Source: Nitrospirae bacterium GWB2_47_37 (lineage in GTDB: Bacteria > Nitrospirota > Thermodesulfovibrionia > Thermodesulfovibrionales > Dissulfurispiraceae). Taken from it: DNA of 58,584 nt. The stretch covers positions 1 to 58,584 of the forward strand of contig MHDU01000022.1 of the NCBI GenBank assembly GCA_001803635.1, written 5' to 3'. Under the pieces are notes generated by a model, which was given only the letters and a program-made list of their open reading frames with translations, was not told the origin of the DNA and searched no databases. Both the position numbers and the translations under genes were made by a program. Positions within the stretch are counted from its first letter, which is position 1. Every line of letters begins with the position of its first letter. This document shows positions 15,273 through 23,947 of the stretch, in pieces.

Positions 15273-16112
15273 CTACAGCCTGTCGCCCGTTGCCCCCAGC
15301 CTGTCTTTTAACGATTCCCCCGCCATATTAAAACAAAGCGCCGTTATGAATATCGCCAGTCCCGGAAATATTACCATCCACGGCTCCGTAAGAACATACG
15401 CCCTGTTTGCGCTTATCATGGAACCCCATGTGGGAGCCGGCGGCTGAGCGCCGAGGCCTAAAAAACTCAGGGTAGCTTCCGTAAGGACAAAACCCCCCAT
15501 CTTAATTCCCATCATTATAAGGCCGAGAGGAACGCAAAGCGGCGCGATGTGCAGCAGGAGTATCCGCAGGTCTCCGCATCCGACCGCGCGCGCGGCATCC
15601 ACGAAAGGCATATCCCTCAGGGTCAACACATGGCCCCTTATTAACCGCGCAAATGACGTCCAGCTTACCGTCGATATGGCGATCATAACCGTATATATTC
15701 CGGGCGGCAAGACCACGGAAATCGCTATCGCCAATAACAGGGAAGGAAAAGAGAGGATAAAATCGGTTGCCGACATCAAAACGGTATCGAGCCTTCCGCC
15801 GAAATACCCGGAAACGATCCCTACGAAAAATCCTATAAAGGCCGAAACAAAGGCAGCGGCAACCGCGACACCGATGGATGTCTTTGCGCCGTAAATCACC
15901 CTTGAAAACACGTCCCTGCCTTTGCTGTCGGTGCCGAAAGGATGGTTCATGCCCGGCGATTCTTTTATGGAATCGAGGTCTATTTTATTCGGGGCATAAA
16001 TAGATAAAAACGGCGCGACAATAGATATAACAAATAAGAACATGATTATGCCTGCGGGTAAAAGCAACTTTAAATTATTTCCGGACTCCGGACTCTTAAT
16101 TTTTTCCGGCAT
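15273..16112 (-). CDS. Peptide ABC transporter permease, DppC type
   Basis: The 279-residue membrane protein matches DppC/OppC: HPFGTDSKGRDVFSRVIYGAKTS is the family signature near residue 55, followed by about five further helices and the EAA loop (DAARAVGCGDLRILLLHIAPL), which contacts the ATPase. It overlaps dppB by 17 bases and is the last gene of an eight-gene minus-strand operon. The N-terminus contains a small tandem repeat, CCGGACT twice at 16081-16094, read as SPES. No ATP-binding subunit is encoded in the operon. Confidence 0.92.
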   Translation of the reverse strand: MPEKIKSPESGNNLKLLLPAGIIMFLFVISIVAPFLSIYAPNKIDLDSIKESPGMNHPFGTDSKGRDVFSRVIYGAKTSIGVAVAAAFVSAFIGFFVGIVSGYFGGRLDTVLMSATDFILSFPSLLLAIAISVVLPPGIYTVMIAISTVSWTSFARLIRGHVLTLRDMPFVDAARAVGCGDLRILLLHIAPLCVPLGLIMMGIKMGGFVLTEATLSFLGLGAQPPAPTWGSMISANRAYVLTEPWMVIFPGLAIFITALCFNMAGESLKDRLGATGDRL

Positions 16113-17028
16113 CGAGCCTTATCCTCGGGTCGAGAAAGTGATAAGCTATATCCGTGATCAGATTTACAAGCACGAAAACCACGGTGCCGGTGATCACGCA
16201 TCCTAATATCACAGGGTAATCCCTCTTAATTATCCCATCCATCGTAAACCTGCCCAGACCGTCCCATCCGAATATGGTCTCCGTAACTACGGCGCCGTTA
16301 AGATAACTGCCGAAATCGAGGCCTATGATGGTGACGATCGGGATAATCGCATTCTTCAAAACATGAACCGCGCTTATATTAAGAGAAGAAAGCCCCTTGG
16401 CCTTTGCCGTATTTATATAAGGCATTCTCAAAATATCCAAAACAGTTATCCTCGTAATCCTCGCAAGGGTAGCGGCAGCCGGAATGGACAATACCAAAGC
16501 CGGCAATACGAGGAATCTCGCATCTCCGGTGCCGGACGGCGGGAACAGCTTCAGCTTAAGGCTCAAAAGGAGCATTATCATTATAGCGCTCCAGAATACG
16601 GGTATGCTCAATCCGGCGAGCGAAACGGCATTCACGCATTTATCGATAAAACCGTCCTTTCTATAAGCGGCCATAAAGCCGAGCGCTGTGCCCGCCGGAA
16701 CGGCTATAAGCATGGCGGCAAACGCAAGCACGATCGTATTCGGGAATTTCGCGGTAATGTCCTTGAGCACGTCCCTATTGGTGTAATACGACGTTCCGAA
16801 ATTCCCTTGCAGGAGCAGCTTCAGGTAGCCGGCGTACTGACGTATAAAGCCTTTATCGATACCCATCTCCTTTTTTATATTCTCTATGATTTCCGGATGG
16901 GCCCTTTCTCCCGCAAGGCTCAATACAGGATCGCCCGGAAGCGCCTTAATAAGAAAAAACGCGCACAGCGTTATCCCGAATAAAAGAGGGATCAGGAGCA
17001 GGAGCCTTTTTAGAATATATGACTTAAT
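16096..17028 (-). CDS. Peptide ABC transporter permease, DppB type, probable ATT start
   Basis: The DppB family normally starts with a first membrane helix KRLLLLIPLLFGITL, and that helix is present here upstream of the first conventional start (TTG at 16923). Between it and the preceding stop (17050-17052) there is no ATG, GTG or TTG in frame. The only well-placed start is ATT at 17026-17028, six bases after GGGAGG, giving MKSYILKRLLLL and a normal 310-residue protein with the ALPGDPV segment intact. The EAA loop (NTAKAKGLSSLNISAVHVLKNAI) and the C-terminal DPRIRLD are also present. If TTG 16923 were used the protein would lose helix 1. Confidence 0.85.
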   Translation of the reverse strand: MKSYILKRLLLLIPLLFGITLCAFFLIKALPGDPVLSLAGERAHPEIIENIKKEMGIDKGFIRQYAGYLKLLLQGNFGTSYYTNRDVLKDITAKFPNTIVLAFAAMLIAVPAGTALGFMAAYRKDGFIDKCVNAVSLAGLSIPVFWSAIMIMLLLSLKLKLFPPSGTGDARFLVLPALVLSIPAAATLARITRITVLDILRMPYINTAKAKGLSSLNISAVHVLKNAIIPIVTIIGLDFGSYLNGAVVTETIFGWDGLGRFTMDGIIKRDYPVILGCVITGTVVFVLVNLITDIAYHFLDPRIRLDAGKN

Positions 17029-17049
17029 GCCTGACCTCCCGGAAAGAAT

Positions 17050-17877
17050 TCACCCGCACAGAGCATCGGCCTGTTTTTTTAAAGCCCTCACGTTATGGGC
17101 ATCGAGGCCGCTCCTCTTAATGAAAACGCTCTCATCCATGCCGGCTATGTCCTGTACAAGGATTATATCGTTATAGAAAAGGTTTTCGAGAGAATTTCTT
17201 TTTACGGACGAAAGTACGGTTATGGGATAAAGCCTTTTTGCCTCTATCATCTTTTCGAGGCCGGCCTCATGAGGGTACTTCCAGCTTACTATTTTAAGTC
17301 CCACGCATTCGGCGTATTTTATCGCGTCGGAAGTGCAGCGCGTGTTGGTTACAAGCCATCCCTGATCGACTCTATCGCCGTTAGATTCAAAGGCCTTCCT
17401 TATATCCATAAATCTCGAATGGACGTAAAGCGCGACCTTCACATCCGCCGGTTTCCCGCCGTTGCTGTGATATTTGCACTCTATGACAAAACGCTCATCG
17501 CCTTTACCGGCAAAGACATCCACTTCATGAGTTACGCACCAGCCTTCTATAATACGGTTCATCTCTACCGAGTAACCGTAATCTTTCAGGATTCTACCGA
17601 AGTACTTTTCAAACGGATAGCCCGAAGGGCCGAGGTCGGCTATCGCTTTTTTTATGGAATACCTCATGCCCGAGGCATGGTTGTACTGCCTTAACAGCCT
17701 CTTTGCCAGTTTAAAGATATGCCTTGTGTGAGTGGAGGGCGCAATCTGTGTTTCGACTTTCTGAGCTATATCCAGAGCCGCTTCTTCCGATGCCCCCGAC
17801 CGTATAAGGGAATCGACAAGCTTCCGCCTGTCGAACTCCTCCATCAGCCCTGATGCTTTTATGATCATTGTCGCCAT
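17050..17877 (-). CDS. ATP-cone domain fused to a PD-(D/E)XK nuclease-like domain
   Basis: The 275-residue protein has an N-terminal ATP-cone (about 4-85: IIKASGLMEEFDRRKLVDSL, then IKKAIADLGP), the nucleotide-sensing module of NrdR and class I reductases. It is followed by a restriction-endonuclease-like fold with Glu118/Asp120 (HEVDVF) and the Glu133-x-Lys135 pair (FVIECKYH), matching PD-(D/E)XK and Mrr-type enzymes. A helical C-terminal region with LDAHNVRALKKQADAL follows. The active residues are intact. It sits between the peptide-binding lipoprotein and permease genes with gaps of about 25 bases, so it is transcribed with them. Its cellular target is unknown; nucleotide-controlled DNA cleavage is inference. 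Confidence 0.78.
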   Translation of the reverse strand: MATMIIKASGLMEEFDRRKLVDSLIRSGASEEAALDIAQKVETQIAPSTHTRHIFKLAKRLLRQYNHASGMRYSIKKAIADLGPSGYPFEKYFGRILKDYGYSVEMNRIIEGWCVTHEVDVFAGKGDERFVIECKYHSNGGKPADVKVALYVHSRFMDIRKAFESNGDRVDQGWLVTNTRCTSDAIKYAECVGLKIVSWKYPHEAGLEKMIEAKRLYPITVLSSVKRNSLENLFYNDIILVQDIAGMDESVFIKRSGLDAHNVRALKKQADALCG

Positions 17878-17903
17878 CGAAAGGATTTTACACTATTTTA
17901 GGG

Positions 17904-19442
17904 TTACCTTTCTATCCGTACATCCATGCCCTTATCCATTGTATAAATCGGGTATACCCTATAACCTTTTATCCGGGGCCGGATCACAAGAAAGTCCGTC
18001 CTGTGCCAGAAAGAGACCCATGGGGATTCCTTTATAATAATCTCTTCCGCTTTTTTATAAAATCCGTTCCTGTCTTTTTCATTAAGGGCGTATTGCCCCT
18101 GTTCTATCAGAGAATCCGCTTTCTTATTCGCATATCTTGTCCTGTTGCCTGCCGGGCCGAAATTAGAGGAATGGAAAAGCGGAAACAGAAAATTTTCCGG
18201 ATCCGGATAATCCGCCCACCAGCTCAGCCAGAACATATCGGCCTCTCCCTTGTTAAGCGCTTCTTTATAGGCGCTCCATTCAAGCTGCTTTATATCGACG
18301 GCAATGCCTGCCGACGAAAGATAAGATTGAATAATCTCCGCGAGGTCGACCACGTCCTGATCCGCGGTGACATACATCTTTACCTTTATTCCGGACAAGC
18401 CTTCTCTGTTTATTATCGCCTTAGCCTTCAGGGGATCATACTCCGAACCTTCCCGATCATTATCTTCTATCTTCCACTTTCTGAGCAGATCAGGCACAGG
18501 GCCTTGCGCCGGCCTCCCCCTGTTTTCATAAAATGTCTTGAGGATCTTTTTCCTGTCTATCGCATACGAGACGGCCCTTCTAAGGGTTGCATTATCAAAA
18601 GGAGGCCTCGATGAGTTCATTCCTAAATAGTATGTATTAAGGCCTTCCATTGAAATTATAAGTTTATTCCATTTTTCGTCCTTTCTGAATTTCGAGTATG
18701 CCGAGGCAGGGAGTGAAATAACATCGATATTTCCGAGTTCGAATTCGGTAACGGCCGTTAAATCTTCGGGGATTATTTTATAAACTATACCTTTGATTTT
18801 TGCCTTATCGCCGAAATAATTTTCATTCCTCTCAAGAATCAGCTCCCTGTTATGAAGCCATTTTTTTAAGATAAACGGCCCTGTGCTTTTATCGATGTCT
18901 TCTTTCGGAATAACATATGCGGGCGTCATTGTAAGCATGCTCAAAAACGGCGAAAACGGCCTCTTGAGCCTAATCTCAAAGGTATAGCCGTCTATCACCT
19001 TGAAACCTTTAACTTCATGCGCTGTCCCTTTTTGAAATTCTTTCGCTCCCTCCACCTTGTCAAAGACCCATGTATTTGGCGATTTTGTTTTGAGATTCAG
19101 GACGCGCTCAAAGGAATACTTGAAATCTTGCGACTTAACCTTCCGACCGTTTATAAAACTGACTCCTTTTTTAAGATAGAACCTGTATCTCAGGCCGTCC
19201 TTCGACATCTCCCATTTTTCAGCAATATCCGAAACTATTTCGAGGCCGGCATTCAATCTGACGAGACCGTTAAAAAGCTTTGCGGCAATGGACGCGCCGG
19301 ACACATCGGTAATCAGCGCGGGATCGAGGGTAGTGGGATTCGCATTCAACCTGTAATAAACATAGCCCTCAAGGCGGCTTGAGGGCGAGCAGGATACGAG
19401 CAAAAAAATTGTAATGACAACGGAAATAGCTTTGTTTCCCAT
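17904..19442 (-). CDS. Peptide-binding lipoprotein, DppA/OppA type
   Basis: The 512-residue protein belongs to ABC substrate-binding family 5. A lipoprotein signal ends in the lipobox LLVSC (cysteine about residue 18), followed by YYRLNANPTTLDPALITDV, KWEMSKDGLRYRFYLKKGVSF, the signature LRRAVSYAIDRKKIL and a C-terminal WLSWWADYPDPENFL segment. It would capture oligopeptides or related compounds outside the inner membrane for the DppB/DppC permease encoded two genes downstream. Neighbouring D-aminoacylase and gamma-glutamyl hydrolase genes hint at peptides with D-residues or isopeptide bonds. Confidence 0.92.
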   Translation of the reverse strand: MGNKAISVVITIFLLVSCSPSSRLEGYVYYRLNANPTTLDPALITDVSGASIAAKLFNGLVRLNAGLEIVSDIAEKWEMSKDGLRYRFYLKKGVSFINGRKVKSQDFKYSFERVLNLKTKSPNTWVFDKVEGAKEFQKGTAHEVKGFKVIDGYTFEIRLKRPFSPFLSMLTMTPAYVIPKEDIDKSTGPFILKKWLHNRELILERNENYFGDKAKIKGIVYKIIPEDLTAVTEFELGNIDVISLPASAYSKFRKDEKWNKLIISMEGLNTYYLGMNSSRPPFDNATLRRAVSYAIDRKKILKTFYENRGRPAQGPVPDLLRKWKIEDNDREGSEYDPLKAKAIINREGLSGIKVKMYVTADQDVVDLAEIIQSYLSSAGIAVDIKQLEWSAYKEALNKGEADMFWLSWWADYPDPENFLFPLFHSSNFGPAGNRTRYANKKADSLIEQGQYALNEKDRNGFYKKAEEIIIKESPWVSFWHRTDFLVIRPRIKGYRVYPIYTMDKGMDVRIER

Positions 19443-19463
19443 TATAACAATTGGACTATTGGG

Positions 19464-20585
19464 TCAAAATCTCAGAAACGCCCCTATCCCTCCCGCGTCC
19501 ATAAGCTTTTTGCTGTCGGCGACCACCTCCACCGGAGCATTCTGCTGTATCGCTTTTTGTCCGGCAAGGTCTACCATGTAATCGACCGCCTCTATCTTGC
19601 CGTTGCAGAACGGACATGAATCAACTTTCTGAACACTTAAATGTCCGCATGCGCTGCAACTATATCCGTTTGCCTTGTAATCCTTAATAAAGACGAGTTT
19701 CATTACCCGTTGTTCCTGAAGGGCATTTACGACATTATCAAGCCCGATCACGGCATTCTCGTTCTTCAATGCCTTGGCAATAAGGCTATCGACCGTCTCC
19801 TCCTCTTTTCTCCTCTCATGTTCCGAGACGATAGGCTCCACCTTTTTTAATACCTCGTCCGGCTTCGCGAACATTTCTACCTTTGCCGTGCCGATAATCT
19901 TATCGAGGATCGTTTTATGAAGCATGCCTTTAACCATCGAGACCGCTTCATCGGAGCCGCCGATTATCAGCCTTCCGACATATTCGCCTCCGATAAAAGA
20001 TTCGAGTTTATTCACGACGTCCTTGAGGTGCATGCCCACATGATAGTCTATGTGCCTTTCATAATGGTTCTGCGACAACGCAAACCATCCTCCCTTCTTG
20101 TGCTTGCCCGGAATATCCGCCGTATGGACTTCCCCGTATTCGACTATTTCTCCCAAATGAACCGTAAATATCCGCGCGGATTCTTTATCGACAAGCAAAA
20201 GAACGTATCTCCTGTAATTGTCGAGCACATCCATCAGGGGCTTTATATAAGGCATTTTATCGACTATTAATTCGTTCTTTACAGGAACGCTGAGGTTATA
20301 CTCCCTCCAAAAGGAATTACCTGCGGAGCTTAAAAGCGCCAATCCTTTTTTAAAGAGCCTTTTATTTGAAAGGACATAATTTTCGATCTTTTCGAGGTCG
20401 TTTTTAACGGTCTTATATATGGTTTTATCGAGCGTTTCAACGGTATTTTTCATCATATTTTTGAAATGCACTACGTAATCGCCTTTTTTGTTAAAAATAG
20501 GATCTACGTTGAGATAAAGACCGACAAAATAACCGTTCCTGCCTTCCATCTCTGCGATTTCGCGTAACTCTTCCCTGTTAAGCAT
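19464..20585 (-). CDS. Bacterial archaeo-eukaryotic release factor-like protein (baeRF) with zinc ribbon
   Basis: The 373-residue protein resembles the baeRF group related to eRF1, aRF1, Vms1 and the ribosome-rescue factors. Residues about 1-155 form the N-terminal domain (RNGYFVGLYLNVDP, YVLLLVDKESARIF), and GGWFALSQNHYERH at 165-178 sits where eRF1-type proteins have a GGQ loop. The middle domain (VGRLIIGGSDEAVSMVKGML) is Pelota-like. A zinc ribbon CSACGH...CPFCNG lies near 310-325. The family is predicted to act on stalled ribosomes or peptidyl-tRNA; biochemical proof for this type is lacking as far as I know. Its start overlaps the AI-2E gene stop by eight bases. Confidence 0.75.
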   Translation of the reverse strand: MLNREELREIAEMEGRNGYFVGLYLNVDPIFNKKGDYVVHFKNMMKNTVETLDKTIYKTVKNDLEKIENYVLSNKRLFKKGLALLSSAGNSFWREYNLSVPVKNELIVDKMPYIKPLMDVLDNYRRYVLLLVDKESARIFTVHLGEIVEYGEVHTADIPGKHKKGGWFALSQNHYERHIDYHVGMHLKDVVNKLESFIGGEYVGRLIIGGSDEAVSMVKGMLHKTILDKIIGTAKVEMFAKPDEVLKKVEPIVSEHERRKEEETVDSLIAKALKNENAVIGLDNVVNALQEQRVMKLVFIKDYKANGYSCSACGHLSVQKVDSCPFCNGKIEAVDYMVDLAGQKAIQQNAPVEVVADSKKLMDAGGIGAFLRF

Positions 20586-21624
20586 TTTTTCCTCCTTCGA
20601 TGTTCCTGAATATTTCTATTACCGATACGAAAATAGCCATCACCAGAGGCCCCGCAATAAGACCGATCAATCCGAAAAGCTTTATCCCGCCGAGAACGCT
20701 GAAGAAGATTATGAGGATAGGCATCTTTGTCCTGCCGCCTATTATGATAGGCTTCACGATATTGTCGATAAGGCTTATACCGAATATGCCGATAATCGCG
20801 AGTATAACGCCTTTTAACGCGAATCCTTTAATAAATAGATATCCTGCGGCAGGCACCCAGACCGCGGCGGCGCCGACTAAGGGTATAAACGAAGCTACCG
20901 CTGTGGAAAATCCCCAGAAGACGGGAGACGGTACTCCGAGAAAATAGTAGGTAACGCCCCCGATAATACCCTGTGCCACGGCAACCAGTACGCCTCCGTA
21001 AACCGTGGACACTATGATATCCCTTATCTGGACTTCAAGCCTCTCCTTTTGTTCTTCCGGAAAAGGCATATAATCATGTGTCTTTCTCAAAAATTGCGGG
21101 GCGTCTTTAAGCAGAAAGAATATGGAAAATACCATGAACACGAAATTTACCGCGCCTGTTACGATGTCTCCGACCCCTCCGGCTATCCGGACGACTATCT
21201 CCTTGCCCAACCTTGAGATATTGCCGGAAAGGGTGCTTTTCATCTCTTCTTCGGTCATATTCATAAAGGAGAGTATTCCGTTGACAACGCCTTTGATACG
21301 CGGGCTGTCCAACAGGTCGGTAAGGGTCTCGAATTTCCCTTCCTTTAAGTATTCCGATATGTGAGTCAACTCATTCACGAGCAAAAATGAGAGATATGAA
21401 AACGGTCCTATAATAATTACGGTTATTATAATGATCGTGAGCAGCGACGCAATCGCCTTCACCATAATAAACCTCAGAATAAAAAAATAAACCGGATAAA
21501 AGACGATTGTGAGGATAACCGCCCACGCGATAGGAGACAGGAAAGGCTTGAATATCTGATAGCTCAGATAACCCAGGGCCGCCGCCAGAAACGTTAATGC
21601 GATAAAATAAAATCTATTTACCAT
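20578..21624 (-). CDS. AI-2E family (PerM/YdiK-like) membrane protein
   Basis: The 348-residue polytopic protein has the AI-2E transporter architecture: two N-terminal helices (KPFLSPIAWAVILTIVFYPVY), a soluble central stretch with SPRIKGVVNGIL, then helices containing VAVAQGIIGGVTYYFLGVPSPVFWG, SFIPLVGAAAVWVPAA and IIGGRTKMPILIIFFSVLGGIKLFGLIGLIAGPL, which are family hallmarks. Functions in the family range from AI-2 export to ion antiport. It overlaps genes on both sides (11 and 8 bases), so it is an integral operon member. Confidence 0.88.
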   Translation of the reverse strand: MVNRFYFIALTFLAAALGYLSYQIFKPFLSPIAWAVILTIVFYPVYFFILRFIMVKAIASLLTIIIITVIIIGPFSYLSFLLVNELTHISEYLKEGKFETLTDLLDSPRIKGVVNGILSFMNMTEEEMKSTLSGNISRLGKEIVVRIAGGVGDIVTGAVNFVFMVFSIFFLLKDAPQFLRKTHDYMPFPEEQKERLEVQIRDIIVSTVYGGVLVAVAQGIIGGVTYYFLGVPSPVFWGFSTAVASFIPLVGAAAVWVPAAGYLFIKGFALKGVILAIIGIFGISLIDNIVKPIIIGGRTKMPILIIFFSVLGGIKLFGLIGLIAGPLVMAIFVSVIEIFRNIEGGKNA

Positions 21625-22297
21625 TGCCTTCCGCCCCCTTTATAAATGCCTCGAATATCCCTAATGAAAGTTTATCATAAAAAATGCGTTCCGGATGCCA
21701 TTGAACTCCGATAAGAAAATTATAGTCCTTTTTATAGATTCCTTCTACTATTCCGTCATCGGACAAGGCAAACGCCTCGAGCCCATCGGCAAGCGCTTTT
21801 ACCGCCTGATGATGGGTGGAATTTACAGTATCGGCTGAAGATTGAGGGATGAAAGATAAAGACCGGCTGATTTGTACGGCATGCCGGCCGGTTTTATGGT
21901 CTGATGCGCCTTTAATTTGAGCGCCTATATCCTGATAAAGAGTTCCTCCTAATGCGACATTGATAAGCTGCATGCCGTAGCAGATTCCTAAAATGGATTT
22001 ATTTCTCTTAATAACTTCTTTAAAGAGGGCAAGCTCAAAATCGCTCCTTTCTTTTTTTACAAATTTCAATGTTTCTAAGGGGACGGAAATCTCTTCGCCG
22101 TAATATTCGGGTAAGAGGTCATTGCCTCCCGGCAATAAAAGACCGTCGATCAAATCCGCAATTTGCGGGATATTATCTGCCGTCGGAGGCAGTATCAAAG
22201 GCAGGCCGCCGCATTTCTCGACGGCTGAGACATAATCCTGCCTGAGCTTGAATAAATCTCCGTCAATGTCCGATGTTATGCCGATGATAGGTTTCAC
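21614..22297 (-). CDS. Class I glutamine amidotransferase-like peptidase C26 (PuuD-like)
   Basis: The 227-residue protein is a gamma-glutamyl hydrolase-type enzyme. The N-terminus (PIIGITSDID) and GLLLPGGNDLLPEYYGE are typical, the nucleophile Cys is in LGICYGMQLINVALGGTLYQD, and the catalytic His-Glu pair is in GVQWHPERIF. PuuD cleaves gamma-glutamyl-GABA; relatives cleave gamma-Glu bonds of folates and peptides. Its start overlaps the D-aminoacylase stop by four bases (ATGA), so the two are made together, consistent with breakdown of unusual peptides. Confidence 0.88.
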   Translation of the reverse strand: MKPIIGITSDIDGDLFKLRQDYVSAVEKCGGLPLILPPTADNIPQIADLIDGLLLPGGNDLLPEYYGEEISVPLETLKFVKKERSDFELALFKEVIKRNKSILGICYGMQLINVALGGTLYQDIGAQIKGASDHKTGRHAVQISRSLSFIPQSSADTVNSTHHQAVKALADGLEAFALSDDGIVEGIYKKDYNFLIGVQWHPERIFYDKLSLGIFEAFIKGAEGNGK

Positions 22298-23865
22298 ACC
22301 AAAATTCTTCCTGACCGGCTTCCGGTGAACTCGCCGTTTCTGAATGTAAGGGTTCCGTTTACGAATACATAATTTATTCCTTCTGCCATTTTGAAAGGCT
22401 CTTTAAATGTAGCTTTATCGTTGATTTTTTCGTAATCGAATACTGTAATATCGGCATAAAAACCTTCTTTTATCATGCCGCGCTCTTTAAGGCTAAATGT
22501 TTCCGCAGGAAGAGAGGTCATTTTTCTTACCGCCTCCGAAAGAGGCATCAGATTTTCATCCCTCACATATTTGCCGATAAATCTCGGGAAGCTGCCGAAT
22601 CCCCTCGGATGCGGCTTGCCGCTGCGCGTAATTCCGGAAAACGACCTCACCGAGCTGTCCGAGCCTATCATCGCATAAGGCAGTGATAAGAATTTCCTGA
22701 GATTATCCTCGTTCATCGAAAAGAATATCGCCCCTGCCCTCGCCTTCTCATCGATAATAATCTCAAAAAGGGCGTCTATAGGTTTCTTGGAGAGTTTTAA
22801 AGAGATATCAAAAATATTCTCTCCCTCCATCCATTTATTTTTCTCCAGAGCGACCGATGATACGAAAATACCCTTCCAGTAATCTTCGTTCTTAATGCCT
22901 ATCTCTTCTTTAATCTTTTTGGCTGCAGCCTTATCTTTAAGCCTTCTTAATTCCTCGTCTACCCCTCCGTCATAAACCCATGAAGGCAGAACCGTATCGA
23001 GGTCGGTGCTTGCGGCGATATAAGGATACCTGTCGCATGTTAATTTAATGCCGCTGTTTCTCGACTCTTCCATCAATTCTATTGCCTCATCAATCTTCCC
23101 CCAGTTTCTCTCGCCCGCAGTCTTAACATGAGATATATGCACTTTTATCCCTGCGCCATTCCCAATATTTATAACCTCTTTAATAGCCTCGATAAGCGCA
23201 TCTCCCTCGCTCCTCATGTGCGAGGCGTAAATGGGTGATGAGTGATGGGTGATGAGTGAAGAGCATAATTCAATCAATTCTTCCGTATTTGAATAAACGC
23301 CCGGAGGATAGATTAATCCGGTCGAAATGCCCTTTGCTCCCTGTTCCACGGCATCGGATAAAAACCGCTTCATTCCATTCATTGCATCTTCATCAGGCCG
23401 GATATCTTTATACCCGATTACCGAAGCCCTGATATTTCCATGCCCGCATAATGTCGCAAAATTTATTGCAATGCCTTTATTTCTGAGAATATCGAAATAT
23501 TCCCTGAATGTTGTCCATCGTTCTTTTATCCCAAGTTCTTTTAAATCTTCCTCCCTGCGCTCTCTCGCCTCGTTATAAAGCGGCGCGGCTGAAAGTCCGC
23601 AATTTCCGTTTATCTCCGTAGTTACTCCCTGCGAAAGTTTTCCCTCGGCCCTTCCGTCCGCTAAGATCGTGAATTCCGAATGAGCGTGAGTGTCTATAAA
23701 GCCGGGACATATTATGAGGCCTTTTGCATCGAAGATTTCTTTGGCAGAAAAGCATTCATTTCCTATATAGACAATCCTGTCATCTTTTACGCCTATATTT
23801 GTTTCAACAGGCTCAGAGCCGCTGCCGTCGAAAACAAGCCCGTTTTTTATAAAATAATCAAACAC
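22294..23865 (-). CDS. N-acyl-D-amino-acid deacylase (D-aminoacylase), amidohydrolase family
   Basis: The 523-residue enzyme has the amidohydrolase metal site: PGFIDTHAHSEF at about 55-66, later YASHMRSEGD, HISHVKTAGERNW and IGSDSSVRS with the catalytic Asp. The C-terminus FKEPFKMAEGINYVFVNGTLTFRNGEF is typical of D-aminoacylases, which release D-amino acids from N-acylated forms. The segment SSLITHHSSPIYASH is encoded partly by a perfect 14-base tandem repeat and looks like a tolerated insertion. It is the first gene of the eight-gene operon, with a promoter divergent from yceD. Confidence 0.88.
   Translation of the reverse strand: MFDYFIKNGLVFDGSGSEPVETNIGVKDDRIVYIGNECFSAKEIFDAKGLIICPGFIDTHAHSEFTILADGRAEGKLSQGVTTEINGNCGLSAAPLYNEARERREEDLKELGIKERWTTFREYFDILRNKGIAINFATLCGHGNIRASVIGYKDIRPDEDAMNGMKRFLSDAVEQGAKGISTGLIYPPGVYSNTEELIELCSSLITHHSSPIYASHMRSEGDALIEAIKEVINIGNGAGIKVHISHVKTAGERNWGKIDEAIELMEESRNSGIKLTCDRYPYIAASTDLDTVLPSWVYDGGVDEELRRLKDKAAAKKIKEEIGIKNEDYWKGIFVSSVALEKNKWMEGENIFDISLKLSKKPIDALFEIIIDEKARAGAIFFSMNEDNLRKFLSLPYAMIGSDSSVRSFSGITRSGKPHPRGFGSFPRFIGKYVRDENLMPLSEAVRKMTSLPAETFSLKERGMIKEGFYADITVFDYEKINDKATFKEPFKMAEGINYVFVNGTLTFRNGEFTGSRSGRILV
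23231..23258 (-). repeat. 14-base tandem duplication inside the D-aminoacylase frame
   Basis: ATGGGTGATGAGTG occurs twice end to end (23231-23244 and 23245-23258). Because 14 is not a multiple of three the copies are read in different frames, yet the gene stays open and encodes ITHHSSP. Confidence 0.75.
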
Positions 23866-23917
23866 ACTTTCACCTCTTTCCAGCGCATCGTAACACGCTA
23901 TAATACCACATATTTCC

Positions 23918-23947
23918 TTGACAAAAAACGGATACTCCCGTTATAGT
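23918..23947 (+). promoter_or_regulatory. Divergent promoters of yceD-rpmF-plsX-fabH and of the peptide operon
   Basis: On the plus strand TTGACA (23918-23923) and TATAGT (23942-23947) are 18 bases apart. On the minus strand TTGTCA covers nearly the same bases (complement of the plus -35) and TATAGC lies 16 bases further toward the D-aminoacylase gene. RNA polymerase could not occupy both at once, so the two operons may compete. Confidence 0.5.

Noticed and set aside
16921-16923. TTG as the start of dppB
   Set aside because: It would delete the first transmembrane helix and the conserved PGDPV region, and it has no ribosome site, whereas ATT at 17026 has a good one.
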